This document shows, in pieces, positions 1 through 6,467 of a DNA stretch of 6,467 bases. Made by a program: the position numbers and the translations under genes. The notes beneath the pieces were generated by a model that saw only the letters and a program-made list of their open reading frames with translations, did not search any database and was not told where the DNA came from. Where the stretch lies: NCBI GenBank assembly GCA_945827765.1, contig CALZPS010000094.1:1-6467 (forward strand). The letters run 5' to 3'. This stretch comes from an uncultured Lachnospiraceae bacterium. GTDB taxonomy: Bacteria; Bacillota; Clostridia; Lachnospirales; Lachnospiraceae. The first letter of the stretch is position 1. Every line of letters starts with the position of its first letter.

Positions 1-47
1 GAGATCTAGTACGGTCTCGTGGGCTCGGAGATGTGTATAAGAGACAG
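1..47. other. Illumina Nextera adapter left at contig end (non-genomic)
   Basis: Bases 14-47 match the 34-base Nextera read-2 transposase adapter as I know it, and bases 29-47 are the 19-base Tn5 mosaic end AGATGTGTATAAGAGACAG. Bases 1-5 (GAGAT) match the end of the P7 oligonucleotide. Bases 6-13 (CTAGTACG) match the adapter-strand form of the i7 index N702. The order P7 tail, index, read-2 adapter, insert is exactly that of a library molecule, so genomic sequence begins at base 48. The GGTCTC at 13-18 is part of this construct and has no biological meaning here. Confidence 0.97.
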
Positions 48-3000
48 ATACATCGGAGTCAACATCTCAGTTGAGTAATCCACGCTCGACGAGTCGCCTT
101 TCTGAAGCTGATAGTACAGCATGATACGGCTGCCTTTCTGCCCTTTATACTCAATCAATGTCTTGTCCCACAATTGCTGTTCAATCAACCATTCCTTCTC
201 ATAGGAAAGGAAGAACGGAAAATAAATCTGTTTTCCGCACAAATCCTGCAGAAATTTCTTCAGTGTCTTGCGGATGGAAGAGCTGTATTCTCTTTCAGCA
301 TAATATTTCAGCACTGCAATCTTACAGATATCAATGGTTTCTTCCCCTTTTTCGTATTCCTTGCATATGATATCAATCACACTCTTGGCAATCTTACGGT
401 TTTCTGTCACATATGCTCTGGACATATACGCAAGGTATGCCTGCTGAAGCCTGAAATATGCGCCTTCTGCATAGTAGTCCTCAAAGACACCGACTTCCCC
501 GAACACTTCCTCCGCGAACAACATCTGCGTCAGAATCCGTTCTGCGAGTTTGTGGGTGTGCACCTCATATTCCCGCGCTTCCCGCCAGAGTTTTTTCATA
601 TCTACTGTCGCACCACAATAATATTTTGCCAGATATGTCAGAATAACACGGTCATATTGTCCTTTTTTGAACAACTCAAAACATACATAAGTCAGGAAGT
701 CATCATTCTCATAATTATTTTCGCGGATATTGCGGCTGCAAAGAGCAAGGATTTCATTGTCCACAAAATGCTCCATGCCAACCTCTCTTACCAACTCCAG
801 CGTAAGCTCTTCATTTTCCTCCTGACGGCTCAGCTTGAGACTGTTGATATATTTTTTACACAAATCCATGTACCGCAGCTCATAGAAGAGTCTTCGGCTC
901 TCATACGGAACTGTATCCGTATAATGCCGTCCATCCTTGCCTTCCCATACCAGCCGGTCTGTCTTGGAATACAAAAACACCTGTGCCCCGTTCTCCGTAT
1001 ATGCCGCTTTCTGTGTAATCTCCCCATCCTCGGAAATGACATGAATATATTTCATTTTCGGCACTTTCGTTGTAATCTCGTAGGCATGACATACATCATA
1101 CAACGCTTTGATACGCTCCGGATTCATCGCACGCTCTACCACAAATCGTTTATAAATGATACGCAGATGCTCATTTATGTGACGGCGGTCCAGTTGATTC
1201 CATGCAAATGCCTCCATCTCATCACGGTAATGCGCATAAATCTCACTGGAATCATCTTCATACGTGATCAGATTTGCATACAAGAATGCTTTTTTCAGAT
1301 AATCCAATGAATTACCATGCATAAAATACAGGTAAACCGAACGAGGGAGCGGTTTCTTGAAACGTTTCTCATTCAGCGTTCCCATATAATATTCATACAA
1401 CTGGGCAATCTTTAACTCCGATTCCACTGCTTTCTCAAACCAGCCAAAATACTGACTGTCCATGCAGCCGCCCTTAATCAGCAATGTACAAATTGACGTG
1501 AGAATCATCGATTCCGGATACATCTTATAGCACAACACCAACGTCTGGTACAAATGCCTGTCAAAATCTTTGAGCTGGCTCGCCAGATTGGCGGTATACA
1601 ATGCCAGTTCCTTGGTCATCAATTTATATTTGGCGGCAAATAAAAGCACTCGCACTTCAAACATACCCAGTTTCTTCAGGGAAGAACTCTTCTCCCGGAA
1701 ACACCGGAATGCCTCCATATAAAAAATCACACTGCCTGTCTTTTCTTCGTAAAATAATTTTTCCAGTACCCGGAGGCGCTCACTTAGTATCTTATACTCC
1801 GCATCCACATTTACCAGCATACAGAGAATCATCCAGCTCTCCGGATGTTTCATATAGGAACGTGACAGTTCCTCCGCCACTCTGCGCTGTCCGATAGAAT
1901 CATTACTTAATAGTGTGGTCAGATACAGATAATAGGAGCTTAACTCCACGTCTTTTCCGATTGCAAAGCGGTTATAATTATAAGATTCCAGCAGCCACTT
2001 CGCCTCTTCCATCCGCTTTCCGATCAGGCAGATATGGGCATGTACCAACAGGTACAGTTCGTTTTTCTCGTGTCTCTCCCGCAGTTTGGAAATCTTTTTC
2101 AGTGTTTCATCGGTCCATGTGTTAAGATCTACCCTTCCGGCCTCATAGTCCAGATAGGATTTCAAAATCGATGCAAATTCCAGACTTGTCTCCCGTTTCT
2201 CTTCATCATATTGTGCATCCTTTTCCACAATGACCTCGTACTTCAGTACCTCATAAGGGGTTTCCAGAATAATCTGTCCGTAATTCCTGCCCCGATGCAG
2301 ATGCTCCTGTGTGATAAAATACTCCAGTCTGCACGAATTGCCGATAAACTCATCCGAAATCAGGCGTGAACGGTCAAGCTGCAGAAAATCTCCCTCTGCC
2401 CGCACATTGATGGAGAGATATCCCCAAGTATTTTTCTTGATGGTCAAAATCTCCTTTCGAGTCTCCGTCAGGGAAGAAAATGCCCTGCTTTCCTCGTCCA
2501 ACGTCAGGAAAATCTTCTCCTTCTGTTTACAGCCCACCAGGAACTCTTCCATCGCCTGCTGGTCAAGCTCCCATTTACGCATATTATCGTAAAGCGCCTG
2601 AATCCGCTTATCTTCATATTTCAAAATCGTGTAAAAATCTCTGGAACGAAACAGTTTTTCTGCCTCCATGCTATCGCGGAAGGTCAGCTTTTTAAAATCC
2701 TCCAGACTCTGTATCTTGCCATAGCGGGTCATCACATAAGGTTTCTCAATGATTGCCGTAAATGAAATATCATACTCCCCGCCATTGCATACGATGGTAA
2801 ATTTGCCGTGCTCTACGTGCCCCGGCACCAGGCCGGCTCCATCATATGTATAAGAAATATTCACCGGATTGCCATCAAACCCCTGTTCATCACAATGTAC
2901 ACGAAATGAAGAGGAATATACCAATCCGCGGATAGTCCCCTCACCTTCATTCTGCAGCGAAAAGCTGCCCTGATATTTTTCTCCCTCACCGACACGCATG

Positions 3001-3083
3001 ATGATGTGCGTCTCCGGAAAAATAATCTCCGGCTGGGGGATATGAAAATCACCATTTGCAAAACGCTTAATCTTGTTTTTCAA
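48..3083 (-). CDS. DUF5717-like giant protein of unknown function, 3' end missing
   Basis: A large, mostly soluble protein with no signal peptide or obvious membrane segment. About 1012 genuine residues are visible and its C-terminus lies beyond the contig end. The N-terminal 110 or so residues look beta-rich (phrases such as GEGEKYQGSFSLQNEG and IRGLVYSSSFRVHC) and are followed by a long helical region rich in Leu, Tyr, Glu and Lys that resembles helical-repeat (TPR-like) architecture. I recognise the N-terminus from memory as the DUF5717 family of Lachnospiraceae, whose function I do not know. No catalytic motif stands out. The reading frame runs on to a TAG at 6-8, but residues after the Tyr codon at 48-50 are encoded by sequencing adapter. 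Start choice: a GTG at 3092 would add three residues, but the Shine-Dalgarno-like AAGTAGGTGA at 3098-3089 overlaps that GTG and sits 5 bases before the TTG at 3083, giving MKNKIKRFANG. I prefer the TTG. It has its own promoter and stands apart from the upstream genes. Confidence 0.85.
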
Positions 3084-3088
3084 ATCTG

Positions 3089-3098
3089 TCACCTACTT
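3089..3098 (-). promoter_or_regulatory. Ribosome binding site that decides a TTG start
   Basis: AAGTAGGTGA differs at one base from the ideal AAGGAGGTGA. It overlaps the candidate GTG start at 3092-3090, which therefore cannot use it. Five bases separate it from the TTG at 3083-3081, a normal spacing for initiation there. Confidence 0.6.
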
Positions 3099-3115
3099 AA
3101 AGCATAGTTTCTTAG

Positions 3116-3145
3116 ATTATAACACTAATCTGCCCCGTCTTGCAA
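3116..3145 (-). promoter_or_regulatory. Extended -10 promoter for the DUF5717-like gene
   Basis: On the minus strand a perfect TATAAT (3121-3116) is preceded by TGT, making an extended -10 (TGnTATAAT). TTGCAA (3145-3140) lies 18 bases upstream as a weak -35 with four of six consensus matches. Transcription would start near 3109, giving a leader of about 25 bases before the TTG start. The -35 and spacer region also holds short complementary runs, CCCC at 3133-3136 and GGGG at 3147-3150, which could be part of a regulator site; this is speculative. Confidence 0.7.
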
Positions 3146-3172
3146 TGGGGGAAGTCAAGAAAATATTCTTGT

Positions 3173-3192
3173 ATTGTATGCATGTATACAAT
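3173..3192. promoter_or_regulatory. 20-bp palindrome upstream of the promoter, candidate operator
   Basis: ATTGTAT and ATACAAT form perfect 7-base arms around the near-palindromic centre GCATGT. It lies about 28 bases upstream of the -35 of the DUF5717-like gene. There is no T-run beside it, so it does not look like a terminator. Position and symmetry suit binding by a dimeric regulator, but which one is unknown. Confidence 0.35.
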
Positions 3193-3266
3193 TTGAAATT
3201 ATGTTTCATCTCTCATACGAAAACCTCATCAGCAATCGCACCTTTTCACCCTTTCCACCAGAAGTC

Positions 3267-3303
3267 AAAAAAATAACTGTACGCCCCAAGAACGAAACAG
3301 TTA
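3267..3303 (-). terminator. Probable intrinsic terminator downstream of the ArsC/Spx-like remnant
   Basis: On the minus strand TAACTGT (3303-3297) and ACAGTTA (3280-3274) form a 7-bp stem around a 16-base loop, followed at once by seven Ts (3273-3267). The stem is short and AT-rich, which weakens the call. The position, about 70 bases after the last codon of the broken reductase gene and before the next promoter, fits a terminator that separates the two transcription units. Confidence 0.5.
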
Positions 3304-3373
3304 CATGCCCAATCATAATAAGTCTCTTGTAAATTTCTAATACAAATCTCACTTTATCCAATTACATTAAACC

Positions 3374-3634
3374 TTAAATCTGACAGAACGTAACAAAATA
3401 TCCATTCAGAATGTCGTTCTCATCTGTGAATGACTTTTTGCCTCTGAACAATCCTCTATAAAGCAGTCCGTTCGTATTAAAAAAGCGTTTCAGCGGCAGT
3501 CCTCTCTTTTTGTACCACGCTTTCAATTCCTCCGCTGCCGGATTCAGCACCTTGATATCATGATCCTCATACTCAAATTCATGCGTTTCCAGCCACTTCT
3601 CCCCTTTCTAACAGGTTGTACATCTTGAATAATA
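3374..3634 (-). pseudogene. Broken ArsC/Spx-like (arsenate reductase family) gene
   Basis: Minus-strand translation from 3634 reads YYSRCTTC, then an in-frame TAG at 3610-3608, then 77 codons to a TAA at 3376-3374. After the stop the frame reads KGEKWLETHEFEYEDHDIK and later AEELKAWYKKRGLPLKRFF and NTNGLLYR. This is the typical pattern of the ArsC/Spx/YffB thioredoxin-fold family: a CxxC redox site near the N-terminus, KAxKWLxxxxIxYExRDI, then the AEELKxWYxKSGLPLKxFFNTSGxLYR segment. In relatives a Gln or Lys codon usually follows the CxxC, so one C-to-T change (CAG to TAG) would explain the stop. No in-frame ATG or GTG precedes the CxxC, only a TTG at 3649 without a Shine-Dalgarno sequence. 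The usual C-terminal 25-30 residues, including the GMLVKRP-type motif, are not found. Several lesions together indicate a pseudogene; a sequencing error could explain only the TAG. Intact members act as thiol reductases or, in Spx, as RNA polymerase-binding stress regulators. This one is probably non-functional. Confidence 0.72.
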
Positions 3635-3652
3635 TGAGCCAAGGGACAAATG

Positions 3653-3687
3653 GACATAAAATACATGCTTGCATGTATTCTTATGTC
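3653..3687. repeat. Inverted repeat (16/17-base arms)
   Basis: GACATAAAATACATGC (3653-3668) is complementary to GCATGTATTCTTATGTC (3671-3687) apart from one extra C, with only TT between the arms. It lies directly upstream of the broken reductase remnant. No T-run follows on either strand, so a terminator role is unlikely. It may be an operator or part of a small repeat element. Confidence 0.7.
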
Positions 3688-3699
3688 TATGGGTCCCGC

Positions 3700-3754
3700 A
3701 AAACATGAGCAAGTAGCCATTTTTCGCAGAAAAATGGCTACTTGCTCATGTTTT
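3700..3754 (-). terminator. Perfect 25-bp inverted repeat, likely (bidirectional) terminator after fpg
   Basis: Bases 3700-3724 and 3730-3754 are exact reverse complements around the 5-base loop CGCAG. The GC-richer core ATGAGCAAGTAGCCAT is flanked by A-runs and T-runs, so on each strand the stem is followed by at least four Ts (TTTT on minus, TTTTT on plus). It lies about 80 bases beyond the fpg stop codon, the expected place for the operon terminator. The stem is longer and more perfect than most intrinsic terminators, so a repeat-element origin is also possible. Confidence 0.65.
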
Positions 3755-3755
3755 T

Positions 3756-3791
3756 GTCGATTTTGGGAGTGCGAAACACGAAGAAATCGAC
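3756..3791. repeat. Hairpin with 8-bp perfect stem
   Basis: GTCGATTT (3756-3763) pairs with AAATCGAC (3784-3791). A smaller inner stem, GTG (3769-3771) with CAC (3777-3779), closes a CGAAA loop. It abuts the 25-bp inverted repeat and lies between it and the fpg stop codon, so it would be transcribed as part of the fpg 3' trailer. Confidence 0.5.
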
Positions 3792-3834
3792 GTCAGGCTC
3801 ATTTGTCGGGCAACTCATAATATAAATATAGCAT

Positions 3835-4671
3835 CTATCTTCCCATCTTCTTCTGGCATTTCACACAATACACACTCGAGCGTCCTCCAATCACGGTGCG
3901 CGCCAGGATTGTGCCGCAGCACGGACATGGTTTCCCACTCTGTCCATACACATTTAAATAGGGCGTGTTGCGGTAATCCTTTCCCTTCCCCTTCAGATAA
4001 TCCTCCGGAGAAATCGCATTTGTCTCGATATAATACTCCATCGTCTTCGGAATCTGATCCGCCAGACGTCTCCACTGTGCAGATGTCAGCGTATTTGCCG
4101 CCTTTCCAGGATAAATTTTGCAGGCAAACAATATTTCATCTGAATAAATATTGCCAATCCCGGCAATCACAGACTGTTCCAACAGTCCTTCCTTAATCGA
4201 TATTCTTCTGCTGCTGAGCCGCTCCTGCAAATATGCTGCTGTTACCCCTTCGTCAAACGGTTCCAATCCCAGCTTGTCCATGCCTGTCACCGCATACTCA
4301 GTACTATCCGCGATCAGCCAGAGTCTTCCGAATCTTCTCTGGTCACTGTAACGCAGTACCTGTCCGTTGTCCAGTACAAAAACAACATGTGTATGTTTCT
4401 CTGCCGGGTACTCTGCATCCGACAACAAGAGACACCCTGTCATCCGAAAATGCACGACAATGTGCTCTCCGGTTCCCAAAATCATCTGTAAAAACTTTCC
4501 GCGCCGCCCCATTCCCACAATGGTTTTTCCGCAAACCTCTTTTGAAAAGCTCTCCGGATCAGGGAACGCAATTACCTGTGGATTCACAAGCTGTACTTCT
4601 CGAATCTGCCTCCCGGCGAGCTGTGGCTCTAACACCCGTTTGACAGTCTCGACTTCTGGTAACTCCGGCAA
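3835..4671 (-). CDS. mutM: Formamidopyrimidine-DNA glycosylase (Fpg/MutM)
   Basis: Base-excision repair enzyme that removes oxidised purines such as 8-oxoguanine and formamidopyrimidines and then nicks the abasic site by beta,delta-elimination. The 278-residue length is normal. The N-terminus MPELPEVETV carries the invariant Pro2 nucleophile and Glu3. Lys59 lies in GRRGKFLQ. Met77 (RMTG), Arg112 and Phe114 (QRRFG) match the residues that fill the space left by the flipped base. GIGNIYSDE at 172-180 holds the helix-two-turn-helix Asn174. The C-terminal zinc finger is complete: Cys249, Cys252, Cys269 and Cys272, with Arg264 in GGRSS. All key residues are present, so the enzyme should be active. 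The start codon is TTG, forced because the Pro must follow the initiator Met. It lies one base after the stop of the hydrolase gene, and its Shine-Dalgarno sequence is inside that gene, so the two are co-transcribed and probably translationally coupled. In many Firmicutes fpg sits near polA or coaE; here it sits with a hydrolase. Confidence 0.98.
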   Translation of the reverse strand: MPELPEVETVKRVLEPQLAGRQIREVQLVNPQVIAFPDPESFSKEVCGKTIVGMGRRGKFLQMILGTGEHIVVHFRMTGCLLLSDAEYPAEKHTHVVFVLDNGQVLRYSDQRRFGRLWLIADSTEYAVTGMDKLGLEPFDEGVTAAYLQERLSSRRISIKEGLLEQSVIAGIGNIYSDEILFACKIYPGKAANTLTSAQWRRLADQIPKTMEYYIETNAISPEDYLKGKGKDYRNTPYLNVYGQSGKPCPCCGTILARTVIGGRSSVYCVKCQKKMGR

Positions 4672-4672
4672 A

Positions 4673-5578
4673 TCATTTCACCTCGTACTTTCTGAAGAAT
4701 GCAATCTCATCCTGATTGCACTGCTTTGCCTCTTCCAGATTCATATTGACATGGAACACATGCGCCATGTAATTTTGTCCCTCTTCCCCATACTTTTTCC
4801 ATTCACAGGGAACACCTTTTTCTTTCAGGAACTTATACATCGGCTCTGCATTTTCTTTCAGAAAATCATACTCGGCAGTCATAATATATGCCGGTGGAAA
4901 TGCCGAGGTGATGTTTCCCAGCACGTCAATCTGTTCCATCAGTTTCTGCGGACGTGCTTTTCCCAGATAATCATTCATCAAATCATTGCTATTCATGCCT
5001 GATGTATGATCTTGTTTTTCCGGAGAATCACCAATCGTATACATTCCGCAGTTCAATGCCACCGCCCGGATTTTTACATCCGACGGCACCGTAAAATCAA
5101 ATTTTGCCGCAAATTCCGGATTGGAATAGATCGCAGCATAATGGCTGTTAAGCTGTGCTCCCGCCGAATCGCCGACCACAAACACATTGTTGATATCCAT
5201 ATGAAATTTCTCCGCATTGGCTGACATCCATGCAAACACCTGATTGATTTCCGCCAATTGTGTCGGGAATTTCACCTTCGGAGCCAGATGATAGTTGAAG
5301 TTCACCACTGTATAGCCCTGCGAAGCCAGATACATCCCATAATGGTAATACACTTCTTTTGTCCCGTAAACATAACCTCCGCCATGGATGCTGACGATGA
5401 CCGGCAGTTTGCCTTTTACATCCTTCGGATAATATACGTCAAGAAGGTTATATTTTCCTCCGTCCGCATAAGCAATATTTTTCAGTGCAGTGACATCCTC
5501 CGGTGCCACCAGTTTTGCATCTCTCTTTTTGTCTCCTAATCCGACTAACAGCCGAAACATAGTTCCTGTAAGTGACAT
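4673..5578 (-). CDS. Alpha/beta hydrolase, HSL-type esterase/lipase family
   Basis: A 301-residue carboxylic ester hydrolase of the alpha/beta fold (hormone-sensitive lipase, or family IV, type). HGGG at residues 65-68 (HGGGYVYG) is the oxyanion-hole motif. GDSAG at 136-140 places the nucleophile at Ser138. Asp238 in TAEYDFL is the likely acid. His273 in AHVFHV is the likely catalytic histidine, with His276 as the alternative. The full triad and a normal length suggest an active enzyme. There is no clear signal peptide or membrane anchor, so it is probably cytoplasmic. The natural substrate cannot be read from the sequence; short acyl esters or acetylated sugars are possible. The ATG start follows AAGGGAG (5592-5586) at a 7-base spacing. 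The stop of the upstream gene lies 14 bases before the start and mutM begins one base after the end, so it is the middle gene of an operon. Confidence 0.93.
   Translation of the reverse strand: MSLTGTMFRLLVGLGDKKRDAKLVAPEDVTALKNIAYADGGKYNLLDVYYPKDVKGKLPVIVSIHGGGYVYGTKEVYYHYGMYLASQGYTVVNFNYHLAPKVKFPTQLAEINQVFAWMSANAEKFHMDINNVFVVGDSAGAQLNSHYAAIYSNPEFAAKFDFTVPSDVKIRAVALNCGMYTIGDSPEKQDHTSGMNSNDLMNDYLGKARPQKLMEQIDVLGNITSAFPPAYIMTAEYDFLKENAEPMYKFLKEKGVPCEWKKYGEEGQNYMAHVFHVNMNLEEAKQCNQDEIAFFRKYEVK
4678..4684 (-). promoter_or_regulatory. Ribosome binding site for mutM inside the upstream gene
   Basis: GAGGTGA (4684-4678) forms part of the last three sense codons of the hydrolase gene and lies 6 bases before the TTG start of mutM. 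The hydrolase TGA (4675-4673) falls between the site and the start, an arrangement typical of translational coupling. Confidence 0.7.
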
Positions 5579-5592
5579 AACGATACTCCCTT

Positions 5593-6467
5593 CTATTCTT
5601 CTGAATTATTAATAGATTCTTTTTCTTTCTTTTTCTCCAGTTTCTTCTGCAGCCTGTGTTTTCTAACCTGCTGTCTGTGCTTTACGCTCTGAGGATTGAA
5701 CTTTGTTGTCACAATAAAATAAATCAGTGTGATCAACATTATGAGTGCCAAAGCCCCCAAACCAATGATGATATAACGGTAATTTTTATCCAAAAAGGTC
5801 TTTTCAGTATTCTCTTCCTTCTCTGGTTCTTCCTCTGCAATTTCTATGTCCGGTTCCTTATATCTTTGAAGTGTACCATCGAGATTATCATACCGATAAA
5901 GCACGATTTTTCCATCACTGTCCATCACCCGGATGACACTGTATTCTTCGTCCAGTTTCCATGCATCAATCTGCTTATCCCAAAATGACAAAGATATTAT
6001 CTCACATTCTTCAAACTCTTTCGTGTCGTCTAACGGCAACGGAATGATGTATCTCCCTGTAAAAAAATCTATCCGCACATAATGATAAAATTCTTGTGTT
6101 TTCTGGTCATAGATATAGAATGCGGTTCCCGTCTCATCATTTTGCAGACTAACCAGATACAATTCACCTTTTTCATGTTTCAAGGCTTCATACTGTCTTT
6201 CGCCATATGTCACCTTCTCCCTTACAAATCCGGCAGGAATCTGCTCGTCCGGGAAAGATTCGTTAATCGTATGGGTTTTACCATCCACTTGGATTTTCTC
6301 TTTTTCTCCGCACAGAATAGTAATTTGATACACGGTTATCGAACCATTCTCTGCCGTGACAACCACCTTTGCCTCGTTTTCGCCAAGTTTCAGATCCTTT
6401 CCGCCTGACACGGACACGGCAGCCTTATTGCTTTGCGCTGCAGCGGCAATCGTTACTTCTGTCGTAT
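5593..6467 (-). CDS. Membrane-anchored cadherin-like beta-sandwich surface protein, 5' end outside window
   Basis: The frame is open to the right window edge, with 290 whole codons visible, so the gene starts outside. The GTG at 6417 is an internal Val, not the start. The first 50 or so visible residues, with VTIAAAAQSNKAAVSVSGG, LKLGENEAKVVVTAENGS and a closing YQITI strand, match the bacterial cadherin-like beta-sandwich domain. A beta-rich module of roughly 140 residues follows (IPAGFVREKVTYGE, GTAFYIYDQKTQEFYHY), a combination I recall from Lachnospiraceae surface proteins. Then come an acidic linker (EIAEEEPEKEENTEK), one membrane helix at visible residues about 232-253 (IIIGLGALALIMLITLIYFIV) and a very basic cytoplasmic tail (KKLEKKKEKES). 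The predicted topology is extracellular N-terminus and cytoplasmic C-terminus, assuming a signal peptide upstream. The role is unknown, perhaps cell-surface adhesion or sensing. It is the first visible gene of the run with the hydrolase and mutM. Confidence 0.82.
   Translation of the reverse strand, partial: TTEVTIAAAAQSNKAAVSVSGGKDLKLGENEAKVVVTAENGSITVYQITILCGEKEKIQVDGKTHTINESFPDEQIPAGFVREKVTYGERQYEALKHEKGELYLVSLQNDETGTAFYIYDQKTQEFYHYVRIDFFTGRYIIPLPLDDTKEFEECEIISLSFWDKQIDAWKLDEEYSVIRVMDSDGKIVLYRYDNLDGTLQRYKEPDIEIAEEEPEKEENTEKTFLDKNYRYIIIGLGALALIMLITLIYFIVTTKFNPQSVKHRQQVRKHRLQKKLEKKKEKESINNSEE

Noticed and set aside
174..1310. Long plus-strand open frame (378 codons) opposite the DUF5717-like gene
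   Set aside because: It is rich in Ile, Phe, Cys and His with no domain pattern, as expected for the antisense frame of a Glu/Lys/Tyr-rich helical protein.
3073..3276. 67-codon plus-strand open frame in the intergenic region
   Set aside because: It overlaps the start, promoter and palindrome of the DUF5717-like gene on the other strand, has no ribosome binding site I can see, and its protein resembles no family.
3608..3610. Programmed TAG readthrough or pyrrolysine in the ArsC/Spx-like frame
   Set aside because: The missing start and missing C-terminal motif point to gene decay, and nothing in the window suggests a TAG-recoding system.
3645..3807. CRISPR array or tRNA in the hairpin-rich region
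   Set aside because: There are no direct repeats with regular spacers and no cloverleaf or tRNA consensus; the symmetry is entirely inverted-repeat.
4367..5002. Plus-strand open frame of 211 codons across the mutM/hydrolase junction
   Set aside because: It lies antisense to two clear genes with intact catalytic motifs and shows no protein-like composition of its own.
6415..6417. GTG as the start of the cadherin-like protein
   Set aside because: The frame continues upstream without a stop to the window edge, and those residues (VTIAAAAQSNKAAV) complete the first strands of the beta-sandwich domain, so the GTG is internal.

Overview
The window looks like the end of an Illumina contig from a low-to-medium-GC Firmicute, most probably a gut Lachnospiraceae (Blautia/Dorea/Ruminococcus-like). 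That placement rests on a DUF5717-type giant protein, a cadherin-like beta-sandwich surface protein, Shine-Dalgarno-led genes with GTG/TTG starts, and general protein character. It is an inference from remembered families, not a search. Every gene I can support lies on the minus strand, so the biological reading direction runs from the right edge to the left edge.

Right part (window edge to 3835): a tight three-gene run. It starts with the C-terminal part of a membrane-anchored cadherin-like surface protein (cut by the window edge). Fourteen bases later comes an HSL-type alpha/beta hydrolase, and one base after that gene the DNA repair glycosylase gene mutM/fpg. Fpg starts with TTG, and its Shine-Dalgarno sequence lies in the last codons of the hydrolase gene, so the two are probably translationally coupled. 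No promoter is visible inside this run; its promoter is presumably beyond the right edge.

Middle (3834 to 3093, about 740 bases without an intact gene): downstream of fpg is a dense cluster of hairpins (3653-3791), including a perfect 25-bp inverted repeat that probably ends the fpg operon. Next is a broken remnant of an ArsC/Spx-like thioredoxin-fold reductase. Its CTTC motif is followed directly by an in-frame TAG, and its C-terminus is lost. Then come a terminator-like hairpin with seven Ts, a 20-bp palindrome that could be an operator, and a strong extended -10 promoter for the leftmost gene.

Left part (3083 to 48): a giant DUF5717-like protein of unknown function, at least 1012 residues, truncated by the contig end. 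Bases 1-47 are not genomic. They are the Illumina Nextera read-2 adapter with an i7 index, so the last 13 residues and the stop codon of the apparent reading frame are artefacts.

I found no convincing new defence or mobile system. The points most worth checking are the adapter-derived false C-terminus, the broken ArsC/Spx gene, and the palindrome cluster, which may be a small dispersed element.
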